Counted from the first letter of the stretch, positions 1 to 8,773 are shown. The stretch: 64,000 nucleotides of DNA from Thermus caldilimi (GCF_004684245.1 NZ_CP038452.1:1-64000), one strand, 5' to 3'. A program made the numbers and translations. Notes: generated by a model from the sequence alone, not told the origin.

Positions 1-513
1 CAGCATGTAGGTGATAAGCTCCCGGGTCACCTCCTCGTAGAGGCCATCCACCTGGTCGTCCATCTCCACCACCTTGCGGGCAAGCCCGGGGTCCCGCTCG
101 GCCACCGCCTTGCCCAGGGTGTCCATCATCTCCAGAAGCCGCTTGCCCATCTCGGGGAGGGTAACGTAGCGCTTAAGGGGGGGTTCCTGCGCCAAAAGGA
201 GGGCGTCCTCGGCCACGTGCATGGCGTAATCCCCGGCCCGTTCCAGGTCGGTGAGGGCCTTGATGATGGTGAAGATAAGCCGAAGGTCCGAGGCCACGGG
301 CTGGTGCCGAGCGATAACGGCCACGGCCTGGTTCTCGATCTTCAGCTCCAGGGCATCCACCTCCTGGTCCTTGGCGATGACCTCTTCCGCCTTGGCCCGG
401 TTCCCCTCCACCAGGGCCTCCGTGGCCTTTTGGGTCATCTCCCGGACCAGGGAGAGCATCCTCAGGGTTTCCCCCGCCAGTTCGTTTAGGGCTTTGTCCA
501 GTACCTCGCGCAT
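1..513 (-). CDS. phoU: PhoU-type phosphate signalling regulator, partial
   Basis: The start lies in the window and the gene runs off the left edge, leaving 171 codons; PhoU proteins are usually about 215-240 residues. The product opens MREVLDKALNELAG and shows the helical acidic repeat of PhoU, with VDALELKIENQAVAVIA near residues 51-67 and DLERAGDYAMHVAEDA in the middle of the visible part. PhoU couples the Pst phosphate transporter to the PhoR kinase and contacts metal through its acidic repeats. An AAGGAGG site before the ATG supports the start. It follows the kinase gene by 14 bases, so phoB, phoR and phoU read as one unit. A TAAACT overlapping the kinase stop could give it an additional promoter. 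Confidence 0.93.
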   Translation of the reverse strand, partial: MREVLDKALNELAGETLRMLSLVREMTQKATEALVEGNRAKAEEVIAKDQEVDALELKIENQAVAVIARHQPVASDLRLIFTIIKALTDLERAGDYAMHVAEDALLLAQEPPLKRYVTLPEMGKRLLEMMDTLGKAVAERDPGLARKVVEMDDQVDGLYEEVTRELITYML

Positions 514-527
514 GCTGCCTCCTTGCC

Positions 528-1421
528 TCAGTTTAGAGGAAGAGCCACGCCAAAAACGTTTTCGGCCCCGTCCCTCCGGGCGTAGGCCTCCCCGCCCAGG
601 CCCTGGGCGATCCGGCGTACCAGGTAGAGGCCCAGGCCCTGCCCGGCTCCTCCCTGGAATCCCCGGTGGCGGGGTAGGAAGAGGAGTTCATAATCCGGAA
701 GTTCCGGCCCTTGGTCCCGCACCTCCAGCAAAAGGCGCCCCCTCTCTTCCCGGGAGAGGAGGCGGATGGGGTCTCGGCCGTACTTGAGGGCGTTATCCAG
801 GAGGTTAAGGAGGATCTGGAAGAGGGCCTCGGGATCGGTGTAGACGGTATGAGGTAGGTGAACCTCCACCTTCCTTCCCTGTATTTTCTCTTTAAGAAGC
901 TTCTCCAGGCGGGGCCAGAGCTCCTCCAGGGGAAAGGTGTGCTTGGGGCCTGGTTGGGTGAGGGAGAGGTCCCGCACCAAGCGGGATAGGCGGGCCACCT
1001 CCCCCTTGAGGAGGTCCAGCACCTCCTTCTCCTGGGGGGTCCTGGGGGCGAGGGCCTCGAGGAGGGGTCCCATCCCCGCCAGAGGGGTGCGGAGCTCGTG
1101 GGCCAGGGCCTGGGTGGCTTCCTCCAGGGCTTCCAGGCGCCGGTTTAGCTCCGTTTCGTCCAGGAGGTAGAGCCTGCCGGGAAGGGCCCTCACCCTCAGG
1201 GTGCGGCTTCGCACCTCCAGGGTGCGCTCGCCCCCCAAAAGGGCCAGGGCCTCGAGGTGGTGGTCCCGGAGGGCGAGGAGGAGGGGGCGGCCCACCACCT
1301 TTTCCCGGCTTACCTCCAAAAGCTCCTCTGCCTTGGGGTTCAGGTAGAGGACCTGCCGGTCCCGGTGAAGGACCAGGCCCTCCAGGGCTTGCTCCCAGGC
1401 CTCGGCCAGAAGTTCGTTCAC
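528..1421 (-). CDS. phoR: PhoR-like soluble sensor histidine kinase
   Basis: A 297-residue kinase. An N-terminal PAS-like segment (about 1-90) is followed by a dimerisation/phosphoacceptor helix with ALAHELRTPLAG, giving phospho-His108, and a C-terminal ATPase with N box (LLNLLDNALKYG) and a G-rich box (GGAGQGLGLYLVRRIA). No transmembrane helix is visible, so it acts in the cytoplasm and probably receives its phosphate signal through PhoU and the transporter rather than directly. Its start overlaps the regulator stop by four bases (ATGA), implying translational coupling. The assignment to the phosphate system rests on the adjacent PhoU gene. Confidence 0.88.
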   Translation of the reverse strand: MNELLAEAWEQALEGLVLHRDRQVLYLNPKAEELLEVSREKVVGRPLLLALRDHHLEALALLGGERTLEVRSRTLRVRALPGRLYLLDETELNRRLEALEEATQALAHELRTPLAGMGPLLEALAPRTPQEKEVLDLLKGEVARLSRLVRDLSLTQPGPKHTFPLEELWPRLEKLLKEKIQGRKVEVHLPHTVYTDPEALFQILLNLLDNALKYGRDPIRLLSREERGRLLLEVRDQGPELPDYELLFLPRHRGFQGGAGQGLGLYLVRRIAQGLGGEAYARRDGAENVFGVALPLN

Positions 1422-2131
1422 CCTTCCCCCTTGGTTTGGCTGGGATCGTGGTTCGTTTCTTGGGGGACCACCTTGAAGCGGTACCCCATGCCCCGCACGG
1501 TTTCCAGAAAGCGGGGGGCCTTGGGGTCTTCGCCCAGCTTCTCCCGGAGCTGGAGCACGTGCTGGTCCACCGTCCTCGGAGTGCCCAGGTAGTCCTGGCC
1601 CCAGACCGCTTCCAGAAGCTCCTCCCGGGAGTAGACCCGGCCTGGGCGCTGGGCCAGGAAGGCCAGGAGTTCAAACTCCCGCCGGGTGAGAGGCACGGGC
1701 TTGCCGTCCAGGCTGGCCTCCTTGCGCTCCAGGTCCAGGAGAAGGGGTCCGCGCCTGAGGACCTTCCGCCTGCCCGCGCGCCGAAGAAGGGCCTCGAGGC
1801 GGGCCAAGAGTTCCTCGGTGGCGAAGGGTTTTACCAGATAGTCGTCAGCCCCGCGGGAAAGCCCCTCCACCCGGTCCCGCACCTCGGCCCGGGCGGTGAG
1901 CATGAGGACGGGAAGCTCGGGGTAGGCTCCTTGACGCATACGCTCCAGGAGCCGGGTGCCGGGTTCGTCGGGGAGCATCCAGTCCAGGACCACGGCTTCC
2001 GCTTCCCGCAACCTTGGCCAGGCTTCCTGGGAGGTGGCGGCTTCCAGCACCCTGTGCCCGGCTTTTTCCAGGGCCAGCCGCACCCCAAGCCGCACCGCTG
2101 GCTCGTCCTCCACCACAAGGACCGTGGCCAC
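1418..2131 (-). CDS. phoB: PhoB/OmpR-family response regulator
   Basis: A 237-residue regulator with a receiver (residues 1-115: VVEDEP acidic pocket, phospho-acceptor Asp50 in VVLDWMLPDEPG, Lys in DYLVKPF) and a winged-helix DNA-binding domain (about 130-225, with TRREFELLAFLAQRPGRV and the recognition segment RTVDQHVLQLREKLG). It is the first gene of phoB-phoR-phoU and should activate phosphate-starvation genes when phosphorylated. The start is GTG. A TAGACT hexamer ends exactly six bases before it and no Shine-Dalgarno site is present, so the mRNA is probably leaderless. The tRNA-Val gene is transcribed divergently from the same short intergenic region. Confidence 0.9.
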   Translation of the reverse strand: MATVLVVEDEPAVRLGVRLALEKAGHRVLEAATSQEAWPRLREAEAVVLDWMLPDEPGTRLLERMRQGAYPELPVLMLTARAEVRDRVEGLSRGADDYLVKPFATEELLARLEALLRRAGRRKVLRRGPLLLDLERKEASLDGKPVPLTRREFELLAFLAQRPGRVYSREELLEAVWGQDYLGTPRTVDQHVLQLREKLGEDPKAPRFLETVRGMGYRFKVVPQETNHDPSQTKGEG

Positions 2132-2137
2132 GACCTT

Positions 2138-2143
2138 AGTCTA
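2138..2143 (-). promoter_or_regulatory. -10 element of a leaderless promoter for phoB
   Basis: TAGACT on the minus strand, then six bases (AAGGTC), then the GTG start. Transcription would begin at or beside the start codon. There is no good -35 at 17 bases. Inferred from spacing; the same arrangement recurs many times in this window. Confidence 0.6.
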
Positions 2144-2179
2144 GCCTGGGCCTTGTCAGAGGAAGGTCAGGACCCTTGC

Positions 2180-2209
2180 TTGACAGGCCTCCTTGGCCCG
2201 TGCTACCCT
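2180..2209 (+). promoter_or_regulatory. Promoter of tRNA-Val
   Basis: A consensus -35 TTGACA at 2180-2185 and TACCCT at 2204-2209 are separated by 18 bases, placing the transcript start about seven bases before the mature tRNA 5' end at 2223. This is one of the few full -35/-10 promoters in the window, as expected for a stable RNA. Confidence 0.75.
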
Positions 2210-2222
2210 GCAAAAGGCTTGG

Positions 2223-2297
2223 GGGCGGCTAGCTCAGCGGAAGAGCGCTCGCCTCACACGCGAGAGGTCGTAGGTTCAAGTCCTACGCCGCCCACCA
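2223..2297 (+). tRNA. tRNA-Val (anticodon CAC)
   Basis: The cloverleaf folds cleanly: acceptor GGGCGGC (2223-2229) pairs with GCCGCCC (2287-2293). The anticodon stem CTCGC/GCGAG encloses the loop CTCACAC with anticodon CAC, which reads GUG valine codons. The T arm carries GGTTCAAGTCC. Discriminator A and an encoded CCA (2295-2297) complete the 3' end. It is a single-gene transcription unit with its own promoter and terminator. Confidence 0.96.
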
Positions 2298-2313
2298 CGA
2301 TGGAAACACAAAA

Positions 2314-2341
2314 CTTCCCCCCTCGCTACTGAGGGGGGAAG
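2314..2341 (+). terminator. Intrinsic terminator after tRNA-Val
   Basis: An 11-bp perfect stem (CTTCCCCCCTC with GAGGGGGGAAG) closes a 6-base loop and is followed by a pyrimidine-rich run ending in CTTTCTTTTCT. It begins 17 bases after the tRNA CCA. Confidence 0.85.
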
Positions 2342-2790
2342 GTGCTTTCTTTTCTACCTATCCAGCGCTTGACGGATCTTCTGAAGGGGGGAAACCCGGA
2401 TAACTCCTCTCCTGGCGGCTTCTCCCTCGGAAGCTCTCCTGGCCGAGATCCCCCATCAGGGCCGGGTGGCCTTAGTGGGACACGATCTTTACCTTTCCAT
2501 CCTTCTGGCTTGACTTCTCCTGGGGGAGTGCATAGGGGCCTCGGCCCGGGAGCCCCTGGGGGCCCGTTTCCCCTTGAAGAAAGGAGGTGTGGGAACCCTG
2601 TGTCCGGGGGATGGTGCTTAAAGCCCTGCTTCTGCCCAAGGTTTTCCGGCTGTGAGGGGCCATCCTTCCCCTCTGGCGAACCCCTCGAGGCTTTTCTGCC
2701 GCTACCCGCCCTATCCTCATCGTGTGGACTTGGCCCGACCAGGACGTTCCTACCCTAGCCTTATGGCCTTTGGAGTGGAAGAATAGGGCT
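2342..2790 (+). other. Intergenic stretch without a convincing gene
   Basis: About 450 bases between the tRNA terminator and malic enzyme. An open frame covers much of it, but the protein is Pro/Gly/Ser-rich with no recognisable motif and looks like G+C-driven chance. Short segments in other frames are more protein-like (AEIPHQGRVALVGHDLYLS near 2440-2500, MVLKALLLPKVFRL near 2610-2655) but are closed by stops and frame changes, so an old gene relic is possible. TTGGCC (2730) and TACCCT (2751) are only 15 bases apart. The better start signal is TGG-AAGAAT at 2776-2784, six bases before the malic enzyme ATG. No RNA family could be recognised. Confidence 0.45.
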
Positions 2791-4521
2791 ATGCCGGTTA
2801 GCCGCTATTACGATGTCAAGCGGGACGAACGAGGCGAGCGCTACCTGGAGCCCTACGTTTCCGGTTTTCTTTTGCTTCGGCTTCCCCTTCTCAACAAGGG
2901 TACGGCCTTCACTGAGGAGGAGCGGCGGGCCCTGGGCCTCGAGGGACTCCTTCCCCCCCATGTGAACACCCTGGAGGAGCAGAAGGAGCGGGTTTACCGC
3001 CGCTACCGCCTTGTCCAGAGCCCTTTGGAAAAGCACATCTACCTTCGCCACCTCCAGGACCGCAACGAGGTGCTTTTTTACGCCCTTTTGGTGGATCACC
3101 TGGAGGAGATGTTGCCCATCCTCTACACCCCCACGGTGGGGGAGGCGGTGCGGGAGTTTTCCCACATTTACCGGTACCCTCGAGGCTTCACCGCCAGCAC
3201 CCGGAACATAGACCATGTTGACGAGGCCCTGGCCAACGTGCCCTTAGAGGAGGTGCGCCTCATCGTGGCCACGGACTCCTCCGCCATCCTGGGAATCGGG
3301 GACCAGGGGTATGGGGGCATGGCCATTTCCATCGGAAAGCTCACCATCTACACCGCCGCAGGGGGCGTGGGGCCCGACAAAACCCTTCCCGTGGAGCTGG
3401 ACGTGGGCACGGACCGGGAGGATCTCCTCATGGATCCCCTTTACCTGGGGGTGCGGCACAAGCGCCTGAGGGGCGAGGAGTACTACCGCTTCCTGGACCG
3501 GTTCGTGGAGGCGGTGCGCAAGCGCTACCCCAAGGCCCTAATCCAATGGGAGGACTTTGCCAAGGAGACGGCCTTCGCCGTTTTGGAGCGTTACCGCAAG
3601 GTGATACCCTCCTTCAATGACGACATCCAGGGGACAGGAGCGGTGGCTTTGGCAGGGGTGCTCTCCGCCTGCCGTCTGAAGGGGGAGAAGCTTTCCGAGC
3701 AGGTGATCGTGATTTATGGGGCGGGCGCCGGGGGTATCGGGGTGGCTTGGGCCCTGCGGGAGGGCATGAAGCGGGAAGGGCTTTCCGAGGAGGAGGCCCG
3801 GGCCCGGGTTTTGGTTCTTGATTCCAAGGGGTTGCTCTTGGAGGGCCGGAGCATGGAGGCCTACAAGCAACCCTATGCGCAAAGGCAGGAGCGCATCGCC
3901 GGGTGGGAGTTTGCGGGTTCCTACCCCAATCTTTTGGAAACTATTCGCAACGCCCGGGCCACGGTGCTTCTGGGCCTTTCCGGCCAAGGGGGGAGCTTTA
4001 CCGAGCCGGTGGCGCGGGCCATGCTGGAAAACACGTCTCGCCCGGTGATCTTTCCCCTTTCCAACCCCACCTCCGCCTCCGAGGCCCTGCCCGATGACCT
4101 CATCTACTGGACGGAGGGAAGGGCCCTGGTGGCGGCAGGTAGCCCCTTTCCCCCGGTGGGCTACATGGGGCGGACCATTCCCATCGGCCAGGGGAACAAC
4201 GCTTTCATCTTTCCGGGCCTAGGCCTTGGGGCGGTTTTGGCCCGGGCCCGGGAGGTGACGGACGGGATGGTGCTGGAGGCGGCTTACGCCCTTTACGACT
4301 ACACGCAAAGCCATTTTCCCGAGCTCCTTTACCCTCCGGTTTCCCGGCTGAGGGAGGTTTCCCCTTACGTGGCCGCTCGGGTGATGCAGAAGGCCCTCGA
4401 GGAGGGCGTAGCGGAGGAGGAAAGGGTGAAGGGCCTTTCCTTCAAGGGGCTGATGGAGTTCGTGCGTAGCCGCTTCTGGGAGCCCAAGTACCTCCCCTAC
4501 CGCCCGGCCCCGGTAATCTAG
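2791..4521 (+). CDS. maeA: NAD-type malic enzyme, large-subunit family
   Basis: A 576-residue enzyme that oxidatively decarboxylates malate to pyruvate with NAD(P). The N-terminal malic domain has [12 protein letters not shown] and the tyrosine motif typical of the family. The catalytic and metal-binding middle has [15 protein letters not shown] and [12 protein letters not shown]. The NAD-binding domain has [16 protein letters not shown]. The length matches the long, E. coli MaeA-like type. The frame is open further upstream, but homology begins at MPVSRYYDV. The AAGAAT at 2779-2784 preceded by TGG and followed by six bases and ATG supports this start and a leaderless transcript. It supplies pyruvate and reducing power; mdh elsewhere in the window uses the same substrate. 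Confidence 0.93.
   Translation: MPVSRYYDVKRDERGERYLEPYVSGFLLLRLPLLNKGTAFTEEERRALGLEGLLPPHVNTLEEQKERVYRRYRLVQSPLEKHIYLRHLQDRNEVLFYALLVDHLEEMLPILYTPTVGEAVREFSHIYRYPRGFTASTRNIDHVDEALANVPLEEVRLIVATDSSAILGIGDQGYGGMAISIGKLTIYTAAGGVGPDKTLPVELDVGTDREDLLMDPLYLGVRHKRLRGEEYYRFLDRFVEAVRKRYPKALIQWEDFAKETAFAVLERYRKVIPSFNDDIQGTGAVALAGVLSACRLKGEKLSEQVIVIYGAGAGGIGVAWALREGMKREGLSEEEARARVLVLDSKGLLLEGRSMEAYKQPYAQRQERIAGWEFAGSYPNLLETIRNARATVLLGLSGQGGSFTEPVARAMLENTSRPVIFPLSNPTSASEALPDDLIYWTEGRALVAAGSPFPPVGYMGRTIPIGQGNNAFIFPGLGLGAVLARAREVTDGMVLEAAYALYDYTQSHFPELLYPPVSRLREVSPYVAARVMQKALEEGVAEEERVKGLSFKGLMEFVRSRFWEPKYLPYRPAPVI
4514..4519 (+). promoter_or_regulatory. -10 element of a leaderless promoter for nurA-herA
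   Basis: TAATCT, then AGGGGC, then ATG at 4526. The hexamer lies in the last codons of the malic enzyme gene, sharing one base with its stop codon, so nurA-herA can be transcribed independently of maeA. Confidence 0.55.
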
Positions 4522-4525
4522 GGGC

Positions 4526-5464
4526 ATGGCCTGGCGGCTTTACGCCCTGGAGCTTTCCCGCCTCGAGGGCACGGCGGGGGAGGCTCTTTCTGGGGCCACG
4601 GCTTGGGAGGAGGGCTACCCTGCCAGCTTCCAGCCCCTGGAGGAGCCATGGGAGGCCAGAAGGGCCCATCCTAAGCCCTGGCCCGAGCCTCTTTACTTTG
4701 TGGATGGCCGGGAGCGGGTGGAGGCGGTGCTTTCCGACGGGAGAAGGCTCGCCCTTTTGGGGTGCGTGGCTGCGGGCGCCGTGGTTTATCGGCAAGGGAG
4801 CATGCGCCTTTTGGAAACCAGGGTGCGTAGGGTGGGGGTGGGGTTGGAGGAGACCTTGCGTCTAGGGGAGCTGGTGTACGAACCCCTTCCCCTCGAGGGG
4901 GGTGCGGAACCGGTTTCCCCCCTGGCCTTGCAGGAAGGCTTGGGGAAAGCCCGGGCCCTCCTGGAGGAGGAGCTTTCGGGCGAGCTGGAAGGGGGCCTTC
5001 TCGTGGTGGATGGTCCCGTGCGCCTCAGGCGTCGGGGCCCGGTTTTGGGGTACATCAAGACCCACTGGGCCCGTTACCTTCCTGAGGTCAGGGAAGCCCT
5101 CCTCTTCACCCTGAAGCCCGGGGAGCGCACGCCCATGTTTAAGGTGCGCCGGAAGGGGCAGGAACTGGCCAGCTGGTACCTGCGCCTGCCCCTGCCCCCA
5201 GAAGGGGTGCGCCCGCCGGAAAGCGGGCTTCTCCGGGTAGAAACCCCGCTACAGGGGGATTTTGGCGCCCTGGCGGACCTATCCTTAAGCCTCTTTCCCG
5301 CCCTGGCCTCCCACCCGGTGAAGGATTCCCGGGCCCCGCAGAACCTTCTGCCCGTTGGGGGGCTTGAGCGGGAGCTTTCCCGGAGGATGGGGAGGCGCGA
5401 GGTAGTGGCCCGCATCCTGGCCCGGTACCAAGATAGCTTTTCGGCTGATCTGGGAGGTGGTTGA
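4526..5464 (+). CDS. nurA: NurA-domain nuclease partner of HerA
   Basis: A 312-residue protein with the NurA pattern. A first acidic motif YFVDGRERVEAVL (Asp60) resembles the DGS.R motif of the family. A second lies in LVVDGPVR (Asp162), followed by LGYIKTH (Lys178), and Arg/Asp-rich helices lie near the C-terminus. NurA nucleases are Mn-dependent exo/endonucleases that resect DNA ends when threaded by the HerA hexamer. The stop overlaps the herA ATG by one base (TGATG), which predicts coupled synthesis of the two partners. The similarity is at motif level and the catalytic assignment of Asp60/Asp162 is inference. Confidence 0.8.
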   Translation: MAWRLYALELSRLEGTAGEALSGATAWEEGYPASFQPLEEPWEARRAHPKPWPEPLYFVDGRERVEAVLSDGRRLALLGCVAAGAVVYRQGSMRLLETRVRRVGVGLEETLRLGELVYEPLPLEGGAEPVSPLALQEGLGKARALLEEELSGELEGGLLVVDGPVRLRRRGPVLGYIKTHWARYLPEVREALLFTLKPGERTPMFKVRRKGQELASWYLRLPLPPEGVRPPESGLLRVETPLQGDFGALADLSLSLFPALASHPVKDSRAPQNLLPVGGLERELSRRMGRREVVARILARYQDSFSADLGGG

Positions 5465-7197
5465 TGGAGCGTATCGGGGTGGTGTTGGGCAGGCGGGAGG
5501 CCACTCCCTTGGAGTTTTGGGTGGGGGTGGAGGGGGAGGGCCTTCTCCGCCTGGACGACTTGGTGGTGGTGGAGGGGTTCCACCCCAAGGTGGGCAAGGT
5601 CCGCTACTTCGGCATGGTGGACCTTGTGGCCAAGGCCCACGAGGGGGAAAGCTTTGACACCGATGTCTTTTTGGCGGTGGAGGGGAAGATTCCCGTGAGC
5701 CTGGCCTATGTGGCCCATGTGAGCGTGACCCGCATCGTGCCCGAAGAGTTTTTCCCTCCCGACCCGGGCTCTGCTGTGTACCTGGCCCGGGAAGAGGACC
5801 TGGAGCTTGCCCTTTACTACGACGCCATGAAAAACCAGAGGGGAAGCACCAAGCTTCCCGTGGGATTTTTAAAGAGCGGGGAAGTGGCCTACCTCAACCT
5901 GGAGTTCCTGAATGGGGTGAAGGGGGGGCACGTGAACATCTCAGGGATCAGCGGGGTGGCGGCCAAGACCAGCTACGCCACCTTCCTCCTCAAGAGCCTT
6001 TTGGAAAGCGGGGTCCTCGAGGAGGCCCACCAGGCCCGGGTGCTCCTCTTCAACGTGAAGGGGGAGGACCTCCTCTTCCTGGACAAGCCCAACCTGCGCC
6101 TTTCTGAGGAGGCTAGAAGGGACTACCAGAAGCTTGGCCTTTCCCCCGAACCCTTTAGAAGCGTGGCCTTCATGGCCCCGCCCAAGAAGGGAGAGGGGGG
6201 GATTCTCCCCGATGTGGAAACCCGCCTGGAGGGGGTGAAGGCGTATCACTGGGATCTGGTGCAGTTTGCCCAGAAGGGGCTTCTGCCCTTCCTCTTCACC
6301 GACAAGGGGGCCCTCACCAACCTGGGCTTTCTGGTGGCCCACGTGACGGAAAAGCTGAGGCGGCTTGCGGAGGGGCAGAAGGGGCCCCACCTCCTGGTGG
6401 CGGACTGGCCCGAAGGGGAGCTTCCCGAGGACATCACCTTTGACGACCTGGGCAGGGTGCGGCTGAAAAGCTTTGCCGACCTGGTGCGCTACCTGGAGTA
6501 CAAGCTTTTGGGCCCCGAAACGAAGGAAGGGGAAGGGGATAGGACCTGGACCGCCCGCCAGGCCCGGGGGACCCTGGAGGCCTTCGTGCGGCGCCTCCGC
6601 TCCAGCGTGGAGAACGTGGGCCACCTGGTCCGGGGGGACCGCAAGGGCAACCCCCCGGACCCCCTGGAAGGGGGCGAACAGGTCCACGTGGTGGACCTGG
6701 CCAAGCTCTCTCCCCAGGCCCAGATGTTCGTGGTGGGGAGCCTTCTTTCCGACCTCTTTGCCAAAAAGGAGCGGGGCCAGTACCGGGGCCGGGTTTTCGT
6801 GGTGCTGGACGAGCTCAACAAGTACGCTCCCCGGGACGAGGAAAGCCCCATCAAGGACGTGCTGCTGGACATCGCCGAGCGGGGCCGCTCCTTGGGGGTG
6901 ATCCTCATCGGGGCGCAGCAGACCGCCAGCGAGGTGGAGCGAAGGGTGGTGGGCAATGCCGCCATAAGGGTGGTGGGAAGGCTGGACGCCGCCGAGGCCG
7001 AGCGGCCCGAGTACCGCTACCTCCCCACCTCCTTCCGCCAGCGGGCCCTGATCCTGCCCCAGGGGATGGTGATCCTCCACCAGCCGGAGATCCCCGTGCC
7101 CCTTCTCGTGCGCTTTCCCTTCCCCGCCTGGGCCACCAAGCGGGAGGAGGTCCTCGAGGACAACTCCGCCGAGGCCTTGAGGAGGGAATTCTTTTAG
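5464..7197 (+). CDS. herA: HerA-type hexameric DNA translocase ATPase
   Basis: A 577-residue FtsK/HerA-superfamily ATPase. An N-terminal HAS-barrel-like region (about 1-110) is followed by the motor domain. Walker A is unusual: GISGVAAKTS at residues 161-170, with Ala where most P-loops have Gly before the Lys (Lys168, Thr169). Walker B is FVVLDELNKYAPR (Asp449, Glu450). A sensor-like segment VILIGAQQTASEVERRVVGNAA follows, then an arginine-rich C-terminal part. It pairs with NurA in DNA end processing and recombination repair. The ATG shares its A with the nurA stop; a TTG one codon earlier is a less likely start. Confidence 0.88.
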   Translation: MERIGVVLGRREATPLEFWVGVEGEGLLRLDDLVVVEGFHPKVGKVRYFGMVDLVAKAHEGESFDTDVFLAVEGKIPVSLAYVAHVSVTRIVPEEFFPPDPGSAVYLAREEDLELALYYDAMKNQRGSTKLPVGFLKSGEVAYLNLEFLNGVKGGHVNISGISGVAAKTSYATFLLKSLLESGVLEEAHQARVLLFNVKGEDLLFLDKPNLRLSEEARRDYQKLGLSPEPFRSVAFMAPPKKGEGGILPDVETRLEGVKAYHWDLVQFAQKGLLPFLFTDKGALTNLGFLVAHVTEKLRRLAEGQKGPHLLVADWPEGELPEDITFDDLGRVRLKSFADLVRYLEYKLLGPETKEGEGDRTWTARQARGTLEAFVRRLRSSVENVGHLVRGDRKGNPPDPLEGGEQVHVVDLAKLSPQAQMFVVGSLLSDLFAKKERGQYRGRVFVVLDELNKYAPRDEESPIKDVLLDIAERGRSLGVILIGAQQTASEVERRVVGNAAIRVVGRLDAAEAERPEYRYLPTSFRQRALILPQGMVILHQPEIPVPLLVRFPFPAWATKREEVLEDNSAEALRREFF

Positions 7198-7213
7198 GTA
7201 GGATGAGGCTGCC

Positions 7214-8263
7214 ATGAAGAAGACCCCGCTTTACCAAGCCCACCTGCGCCATGGGGGGCGCATGGTGGAGTTTGCCGGCTACGCCCTCCCCCTGCAGTAC
7301 ACCTCCATTGTGGAGGAGCACCTGGCCGTGCGCCGGGGGGCTGGGCTTTTCGACGTGAGCCACATGGGGGAGTTCCTGATCCGGGGCAAGGAGGCCCTGG
7401 CCTTCCTCCAGTGGGCCACGGTTAACGACGCCTCCAAGCTCAAGGTGGGCCGGGCCCAGTACTCCATGCTCCCCAACGCCCAAGGGGGTGTGGTGGACGA
7501 CATCTACCTCTACCGCCTGGGAGAAGAGGAGTACCTCATGGTGGTGAACGCCGCCAACATCGCCAAGGACTGGGCGCACCTTAAGAAGCTCTCCCAGGGC
7601 TTTGCCGTGGAGCTTGCCGACATCTCCGAGGAAACCGCCCTCTTGGCCTTGCAGGGTCCCAAGGCGGCTTCCCTTCTCCAGGGCCTGACGGATACGGACC
7701 TTTCCCAAAAGCGGAAGAACGATGTGTTCACCGCCCAGGTGGCCGGTAGGCCCGCCCGGCTGGCCCGCACCGGGTACACGGGGGAGGATGGCTTTGAGCT
7801 TTTTCTGGCTCCCGAGGATGCCGAGGCCGTCTTTGAAGCCCTTTGGGAGGCGGGAGCGACCCCGGCGGGCCTGGGAGCCCGGGACACCCTGAGGCTGGAG
7901 GCTGGGTTTCCCCTCTACGGCCACGAGCTTACCGATGGCACCAACCCCCTTTGTACCCCTTGGGCTTGGGTGGTGAAGAAGGAAAAGGATTTCCACGGCA
8001 AGGAGGCGATGCTGGCCACCCCTTGCGCCGAGAAGCTCATCGGGCTGGTGTTAGAGGCGGGGATTCCCCGGGAGGGGTATAGGGTGTATTCCGGCGACCG
8101 CCCGGTGGGCCGGGTGACCAGCGGGGGCTATTCTCCCCTTTTGGAAAAAGGCATCGCCCTGGCCTACGTGGAAAAGGAGGCGGCGGAGCCCTTCTTTGTG
8201 GAGGTGCGGGGGCGCAAGGTGGGGGCTTCTCTTAGCTCATTGCCTTTTGTGCCGCTAAAATAG
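7214..8263 (+). CDS. gcvT: Aminomethyltransferase, glycine cleavage T protein
   Basis: A 349-residue folate-dependent enzyme that transfers the methylene group from aminomethyl-lipoyl GcvH to tetrahydrofolate and releases ammonia. It opens KKTPLYQAHLRHGGRMVEFAGYALPLQY and contains FDVSHMGEF, GGVVDDIYLYRL, ARTGYTGEDGFELF and LGARDTLRLEAGFPLYGHEL, all hallmarks of GcvT. GAGG sits five bases before the ATG. It begins 16 bases after herA and heads gcvT-gcvH-gcvPA-gcvPB, so read-through from herA is possible. Confidence 0.96.
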   Translation: MKKTPLYQAHLRHGGRMVEFAGYALPLQYTSIVEEHLAVRRGAGLFDVSHMGEFLIRGKEALAFLQWATVNDASKLKVGRAQYSMLPNAQGGVVDDIYLYRLGEEEYLMVVNAANIAKDWAHLKKLSQGFAVELADISEETALLALQGPKAASLLQGLTDTDLSQKRKNDVFTAQVAGRPARLARTGYTGEDGFELFLAPEDAEAVFEALWEAGATPAGLGARDTLRLEAGFPLYGHELTDGTNPLCTPWAWVVKKEKDFHGKEAMLATPCAEKLIGLVLEAGIPREGYRVYSGDRPVGRVTSGGYSPLLEKGIALAYVEKEAAEPFFVEVRGRKVGASLSSLPFVPLK

Positions 8264-8281
8264 CGGGGGTTAGGAGGCGCT

Positions 8282-8668
8282 ATGGACATACCTAAGGACC
8301 GTTTTTACACCAAGACCCACGAGTGGGCCCTGCCCGAAGGGGACACCGTTTTGGTGGGCATTACCGACTACGCTCAGGACGCACTTGGGGACGTGGTGTA
8401 CGTGGAGTTACCCGAGGTGGGGCGCAAGGTGGAGAAGGGCGAGGCGGTGGCCGTGGTGGAGAGCGTGAAGACCGCCTCTGACATCTATGCCCCGGTATCG
8501 GGTGAGGTGGTGGAGGTGAACACCGCTTTGGAGAAGACTCCGGAGCTCATCAACCAGGATCCCTATGGGGAGGGCTGGATCTTCCGCATCCGTCCCCTGG
8601 ACATGGGGCACCTGGATGACCTGCTGGATGCCGCTGGCTACCAGGAGGTTTTGGAGAGCGAAGGGTAA
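8282..8668 (+). CDS. gcvH: Glycine cleavage H protein (lipoyl carrier)
   Basis: A 128-residue lipoyl protein that shuttles the aminomethyl group between the P, T and L proteins. The lipoylated residue is Lys63 in [16 protein letters not shown]. The N-terminal [15 protein letters not shown] and the [13 protein letters not shown] segments are typical. TTAGGAGGCGC just before ATG is a clear ribosome binding site. It lies 18 bases after gcvT. Confidence 0.97.
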   Translation: MDIPKDRFYTKTHEWALPEGDTVLVGITDYAQDALGDVVYVELPEVGRKVEKGEAVAVVESVKTASDIYAPVSGEVVEVNTALEKTPELINQDPYGEGWIFRIRPLDMGHLDDLLDAAGYQEVLESEG

Positions 8669-8690
8669 GGCGGCCGGTATGGCGAGTTTT

Positions 8691-8773
8691 GGGCTTTGGG
8701 GTGCCCGGATGCCCTTAGCCGGGCGGCAGAGCCCTTCTGTGGCCCCGGGTCAAATGGCCCGGGGGTTTTGTTT
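8691..8773 (+). promoter_or_regulatory. Stem-loop cluster with terminator-like hairpin between gcvH and gcvPA
   Basis: In the 117-base gap an outer stem GGGCT (8691-8695)/AGCCC (8730-8734) encloses GCCCGG (8703-8708)/CCGGGC (8719-8724). A second hairpin CCCCGGGTC-AAAT-GGCCCGGGG (8743-8764) is followed by GTTTTGTTT. The latter has the shape of an intrinsic terminator and ends about 12 bases before the gcvPA start codon. I see no glycine-riboswitch consensus. It could set the H:P ratio by partial termination or mRNA processing, or be part of an unrecognised regulatory RNA. Confidence 0.5.

Noticed and set aside
2342-2758. 138-residue plus-strand open frame after tRNA-Val
   Set aside because: Starts inside the terminator and is Pro/Gly/Ser-rich without motif or ribosome binding site.
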